DNA of 9,778 nt from Candidatus Aenigmatarchaeota archaeon (lineage in GTDB: Archaea > Aenigmatarchaeota > Aenigmatarchaeia > QMZP01 > JAFGSV01): assembly GCA_030624445.1 (NCBI GenBank), contig JAUXKD010000009.1, positions 1 to 9,778 on the forward strand, read 5' to 3'. The notes under the pieces are model-generated. The model was given only the letters and a program-made list of their open reading frames with translations, had not been told where the DNA came from and did not search any database. Made by a program: the position numbers and the translations under genes. Below are positions 7,268 to 9,778 of this stretch, piece by piece; the stretch's first letter is position 1, and each line of letters begins with the position of its first letter.

Positions 7268-7921
7268 CTATTTCGGCTTCATCACCACAAGCATATGGTC
7301 CTTTTCATACGGATCAAGCTTCATTTTGTCAAGGATTTTGAAATGCTTTTCGAGTTTGGCCAGTTCCTTTTTGTAGATCGTTTCCGGTTCCTTTGTAACG
7401 TCTATGCTTCTCGACTTTATAGCCATTACGGCAAAACCGTCCTTTCTTAGGAACTTCTCAGAGTTCCTTATCAGTATGTTTGTCTGGTCGTCGCTAGCCA
7501 CGTCTTCGTACAAAATGTCGACAGGCTCCACCCATTCGTACTGCTCCGGCTTTCTTGAATCCGCCAGTATTGGTATTATGTTTCCCCTCTTCTCCGCGAC
7601 CATGTTCAAATCCCTAACGCACCTCTCTGAAATTTCGATGCCATAGATCACGCCATCCTTTCCCACTATGTCAGAAAAGAAAGTTGCGGTCGAGCCGGAG
7701 GCGATGCCGAGGTAGAGCACCTTGCTGTTTTTCCTGAACGGGAAGTTTTTGAGCCCCTTCACTATGGCTGCGGCCGGCTTGCTTCTCGCGGGGTCCCATT
7801 CCCGGTATTTCTCCTTCCCTTTCACGATCAGGCTTTTTGCGTAAGCTTCCCCGTCTTTCACCAGACTTCTGGTAAAAAGCCGCTTCCCTTTCTTCCACAC
7901 GCCGGGAAATAGCTCTCTCAT
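7268..7921 (-). CDS. flpA: Fibrillarin-like 2'-O-methyltransferase
   Basis: Archaeal fibrillarin is the catalytic subunit of C/D-box ribonucleoproteins, methylating ribose 2'-OH groups in rRNA and tRNA at sites chosen by guide RNAs, together with Nop5 and L7Ae. The 217-residue length is normal. Visible signatures are the YREWDPxRSK segment (39-48, with catalytic K48), the SAM-binding loop LGIASGST (71-78), the acidic strand end GIEIS (94-98, E96 likely binding the ribose of SAM), YEDVA with D140, the DDQ segment that follows, and AIKSRSIDVTKEP with K169. K48, D140 and K169 fit the fibrillarin K-D-K(-E) catalytic set. A TATA element about 25 nt upstream indicates a leaderless start at 7921. 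Its usual operon partner nop5 lies on the same strand but is cut off by an inverted zinc-protein gene and 243 nt of intergenic sequence. Confidence 0.96.
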   Translation of the reverse strand: MRELFPGVWKKGKRLFTRSLVKDGEAYAKSLIVKGKEKYREWDPARSKPAAAIVKGLKNFPFRKNSKVLYLGIASGSTATFFSDIVGKDGVIYGIEISERCVRDLNMVAEKRGNIIPILADSRKPEQYEWVEPVDILYEDVASDDQTNILIRNSEKFLRKDGFAVMAIKSRSIDVTKEPETIYKKELAKLEKHFKILDKMKLDPYEKDHMLVVMKPK

Positions 7922-7940
7922 ACACTTTCTCCGGTCTTTT

Positions 7941-7950
7941 GAAATAAATT
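7941..7950 (-). promoter_or_regulatory. BRE/TATA element for flpA
   Basis: On the minus strand, a purine-rich GAAAAG stretch is followed by AATTTATTTC, ending 19 nt before the flpA ATG. It is a good leaderless promoter candidate and implies that flpA has its own promoter rather than relying on read-through from nop5. Confidence 0.6.
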
Positions 7951-7976
7951 CTTTTCGAGCCCGGAAATCTCATTCC

Positions 7977-8062
7977 ATGATAGAAATCGAAAGCTCCTTG
8001 GACAGCCTTAAAAGAAAGTGGAATATTTTTCCACTTTCTGTTTCTATTGAAATCGTTATCAT
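7977..8062. other. Structured intergenic segment between flpA and the zinc-protein gene
   Basis: The region between the two divergent starts (7922-8164) holds nested inverted repeats. ATAGAAA (7980-7986) can pair with TTTCTAT (8041-8047), enclosing a perfect hairpin (8013-8039); alternatively GAAAG (7989-7993) can extend the outer stem by pairing with CTTTC (8034-8038), which competes with the hairpin. ATGATA (7977-7982) and TATCAT (8057-8062) are a further complementary pair at the flanks. The rest of this intergenic stretch is AT-rich with TATA-like elements near 8068-8078 and 8105-8116. Whether the structure acts as RNA or as a DNA operator cannot be told. Confidence 0.45.
8013..8039. repeat. 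Perfect 11-bp inverted repeat with 5-nt loop
   Basis: AGAAAGTGGAA (8013-8023) and TTCCACTTTCT (8029-8039) are exact reverse complements separated by TATTT. On the minus strand the hairpin is followed by TTTT, so a minus-strand transcript could end there. It could equally be a binding site between the two divergent promoters. Confidence 0.8.
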
Positions 8063-8134
8063 TAGGCTATAAATTAACAATCGACGATGTAATCAAAAAC
8101 AATCTTTAATATATATCAGTTGCAGAATGGAAAT

Positions 8135-8144
8135 CTTTTTAAAT
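8135..8144 (+). promoter_or_regulatory. TATA element for the zinc-protein gene
   Basis: CTTTTTAAAT ends 21 nt before the ATG at 8165, matching the leaderless spacing seen at neighbouring genes. A second AT-rich candidate (8105-8116) is too far upstream for this start. Confidence 0.6.
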
Positions 8145-8164
8145 GCAGTTTTTAACACCTTATT

Positions 8165-8458
8165 ATGGAATCCCACCTGACCCACATAAACAGTCCTTTC
8201 AGAAAAAATACTGGTGATGATGTGAACAGATGCCAAATTTGTAAAGAGCCGATTTGGGGAAGCCAGTGGCCTACAGCAAATGACAGCCAGATGAGGCAGT
8301 TCGTCTGCTTCTATTGTTTCAGCAAGCTAAGGGATGGGGACTACAAACCAGTAATACCGGAAAAAAGCAACCTCACGGTGTGTGACAGATGTGGAAAAGT
8401 TTCTGCGGATTTCAAAATCATCAAATTCGAGTGTCTTTGTGAAGAGTGCAGGGAATAG
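8165..8458 (+). CDS. Small protein with two CxxC/CxxC zinc sites, unrecognised
   Basis: I do not recognise this 97-residue protein. It contains two four-cysteine sets that look like separate zinc knuckle pairs: C23-x2-C26 with C48-x2-C51, and C73-x2-C76 with C92-x2-C95 (C90 is an extra cysteine). The first pair frames a Trp-rich loop (IWGSQW); the second resembles a short zinc ribbon. There is no hydrophobic or signal segment, so it is expected in the cytoplasm, possibly as a nucleic-acid- or protein-binding adaptor. The start is supported by a TATA element 21-30 nt upstream. The gene sits in inverted orientation between nop5 and flpA, which usually adjoin in archaea. Its codons look more AT-rich than those of the flanking genes. 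That it is a real gene is supported by the ordered cysteines and promoter; its function is unknown. Confidence 0.75.
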   Translation: MESHLTHINSPFRKNTGDDVNRCQICKEPIWGSQWPTANDSQMRQFVCFYCFSKLRDGDYKPVIPEKSNLTVCDRCGKVSADFKIIKFECLCEECRE

Positions 8459-8539
8459 CTTCATGGTAATCTCCCAAAACTAGGCGGGCACGTACTTGGT
8501 GTCAGGCATAGCGTGATTTCTGAAACTTCCTGTTTGTCG

Positions 8540-8571
8540 TTTTTATTTCGAATTCATTTTTAAGATTTTTT
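8540..8571 (+). terminator. T-rich terminator after the zinc-protein gene
   Basis: Three plus-strand T tracts (TTTTTATTT from 8540, T5 at 8557-8561 and T6 at 8566-8571) follow the zinc-protein stop by 80-110 nt, without a stem-loop. Archaeal RNA polymerase terminates at such runs. The last tract overlaps lysine codons at the nop5 3' end and may be partly coincidental. Confidence 0.4.
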
Positions 8572-9648
8572 CTTTGCCCTTGCGTTCTTCCGCTTCTTCC
8601 TGAAGTCGGCAAGCAGCTTTTCGCTTATGTTCTTCCCCGTGTAGAAATCCGCCCTGGCGGCCATGGTGAGTTTGGCCGACAGCAGCCTGGCAACCTTTCC
8701 CTTTTCGTTTTTCGGCGCCTTCTGGATGTTCGGGTGTGCGAATATCACGCCGAATTTCGGTGATTTCCCATGACCTCTAAGGTGCCTGAAAAGTGCCTTC
8801 TCTGCGCCGAGCAACTGGACCGTGCTTGAAGACATCTTTGCAATCTTGTCAAGTCCGCCGGCGATGGAAAGAAGCCTGCAGGCTATCAGGGGACCAGCGA
8901 CCGCCGAAAGGTTGGGGATGACTTTCCTGCTTTCGGTTTTTACATATTCGGCGAGGTATTCCCTTGTCTTGTAAAGGTCCGAAACGGCGCCTGAATATTC
9001 CCGGACCGACTTAAGGTCATCGGCTGAGAAAGGCATCCCGGCCGATATCTTGGAATATTTTGCCAGTTTCTTGTCCTTGATTTTCCCCCTTTCACCCTCT
9101 TCGGAGATTATCCTTGCAAGCTGGTCATGTGCGCTCACAAGCTTGTCGGCTTCGGGAAAGTACAACCCATACCATTCCCTCATCCTTTCGGAGAGGGTGT
9201 TTATGACCCTGTCCAGTTCGTCCACCACGCCGACCGCGTGCATCAGTATCCTGTCCTTCTTCGGTTTCCTGAGCTCCTTTTTCGTCAGCAGAATGTTGAC
9301 CTTCGTAAGCACCTGGTTAAGTTCCGAATGGGACTTAACCCAACAAAGGCCAAGGGCCAGTTGCCTGAAATCCTTCTGCAGGGTCTTTTTCCCGGGATTA
9401 TCAGGCTCATACATGCACGAAATGCCTGGGAAATCCACCTTCTTGTCCCACGCTATCTGCCTGTATCCGGACTTTATCAGCTCCCTTATAAGGGATTCCT
9501 CTTCCGGTATGAGTTCGCCCCTTTTAACCTGCGCCAGTCTTTCCGCTATCAGATCCGGATCCACAGAGAACAGCTTGTAATGAACGATTTTGTTCTTTTC
9601 GTCGATGGCAAACGTACCTATTATGCAGGTGTCAACAAAGACTTTCAT
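8560..9648 (-). CDS. nop5: C/D-box RNP core protein Nop5 (Nop56/58 homologue)
   Basis: Nop5 is the scaffold of archaeal C/D-box ribonucleoproteins: its N-terminal domain binds fibrillarin, a coiled coil dimerises, and the C-terminal Nop domain binds the guide RNA with L7Ae. The 362-residue product has an N-terminal alpha/beta domain (about 1-110), the helical RMREWYGLYFPE segment (155-166) leading into the coiled-coil region, and a Nop domain from about 235 with NLSAVAGPLIA, the GAEKALFRHL signature (281-290) and HPNIQ shortly after. It ends in a Lys/Arg-rich tail (about 349-362), usual for the family. It is slightly short for archaeal Nop5. A TATA element 19-30 nt upstream supports the ATG at 9648 as a leaderless start. 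flpA lies downstream on the same strand but is not adjacent. Confidence 0.96.
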   Translation of the reverse strand: MKVFVDTCIIGTFAIDEKNKIVHYKLFSVDPDLIAERLAQVKRGELIPEEESLIRELIKSGYRQIAWDKKVDFPGISCMYEPDNPGKKTLQKDFRQLALGLCWVKSHSELNQVLTKVNILLTKKELRKPKKDRILMHAVGVVDELDRVINTLSERMREWYGLYFPEADKLVSAHDQLARIISEEGERGKIKDKKLAKYSKISAGMPFSADDLKSVREYSGAVSDLYKTREYLAEYVKTESRKVIPNLSAVAGPLIACRLLSIAGGLDKIAKMSSSTVQLLGAEKALFRHLRGHGKSPKFGVIFAHPNIQKAPKNEKGKVARLLSAKLTMAARADFYTGKNISEKLLADFRKKRKNARAKKKS

Positions 9649-9666
9649 GAAATAAGATATGCATCG

Positions 9667-9678
9667 CTTTATAAAAGC
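9667..9678 (-). promoter_or_regulatory. TATA element for nop5
   Basis: On the minus strand this reads GCTTTTATAAAG, ending 18 nt before the nop5 ATG. The TTTATAAA core is palindromic, so it could also direct transcription rightwards toward the possible gene at the window edge. Confidence 0.6.
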
Positions 9679-9739
9679 TTTATTAAGCCGGCTATTACCG
9701 GCATCCGGGAAAGGCTATTGGCCGAAGAAAGAGAATGAC

Positions 9740-9778
9740 ATGTTAAAAGGCAGCAAAGTTTCCGGGAAAAGTTCGTTG
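9740..9778 (+). CDS. Possible start of a P-loop protein, cut by the window edge
   Basis: From the ATG at 9740 the frame is open for 13 codons to the edge and reads MLKGSKVSGKSSL, in which residues 4-11 fit the Walker A pattern GxxxxGK[ST]. The same frame is open back to an ATG at 9659. The only good TATA element (9668-9677) is about 63 nt before 9740, so the leader would be long, and no Shine-Dalgarno site is visible. The fragment is too short to be sure it is a gene. Confidence 0.25.
   Translation, partial: MLKGSKVSGKSSL

Noticed and set aside
8213..8221. Box C-like GTGATGATG, considered as a C/D guide RNA because of the neighbouring flpA and nop5
   Set aside because: It is inside the zinc-protein coding frame and no correctly spaced box D (CTGA) follows.
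9050..9738. Plus-strand open frames opposite nop5
   Set aside because: Antisense shadows of nop5, which has complete family signatures; no promoter or domain supports them.
1..9778. tRNA genes, CRISPR arrays, insertion sequences and att-like direct repeats
   Set aside because: I read all intergenic stretches on both strands and saw no cloverleaf, repeat-spacer pattern, transposase or flanking duplication; all gene-free stretches are under 300 nt.

Overview
This window is almost certainly archaeal chromosomal DNA. It encodes fibrillarin (flpA), Nop5, an archaeal-type isoleucyl-tRNA synthetase, a ThpR-type RNA phosphodiesterase/ligase and a DHH-DHHA1 phosphoesterase. Most genes have an AT-rich TATA element 20-35 nt before the start codon and no Shine-Dalgarno sequence, which is the layout of archaeal leaderless transcripts. 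Several proteins are at the short end for their families and genes are tightly packed, so a small-genome lineage (for example a DPANN group) is possible, but I cannot place the organism from sequence alone. No mobile element, CRISPR array, rRNA, tRNA or integration scar is visible.

Layout, left to right. 136-852 (+) is an exported lipoprotein with a LolA-like look. 912-1469 (+) is thpR, whose 3' end overlaps that of a convergent DUF457/YdjM-type membrane hydrolase (1462-1983, -). 2124-2486 (+) is a small Mth938-domain protein, divergent from the membrane gene. 2613-5474 (+) is ileS, followed on the same strand by a YhaM-like HD-domain protein (5578-6165) and a DHH-DHHA1 phosphoesterase (from about 6195 to 7256); these two look like one transcription unit. 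On the other strand lie flpA (7268-7921) and nop5 (8560-9648). They are separated by an oppositely oriented small zinc-binding protein gene (8165-8458) and a 243-nt intergenic region holding a perfect 11-bp hairpin. The right edge may carry the first codons of another plus-strand gene.

Function. Most of the window concerns RNA: tRNA charging (IleRS), 2'-O-methylation guided by C/D RNAs (fibrillarin plus Nop5), cyclic-phosphate/2'-5' chemistry (ThpR) and two predicted metal-dependent phosphoesterases (HD and DHH). No clear new defence or mobile system is present. The items most worth a second look are the HD-DHH pair, the split of flpA from nop5 by an unrecognised zinc protein, the structured intergenic region beside it, and the nearly uniform leaderless promoter layout.
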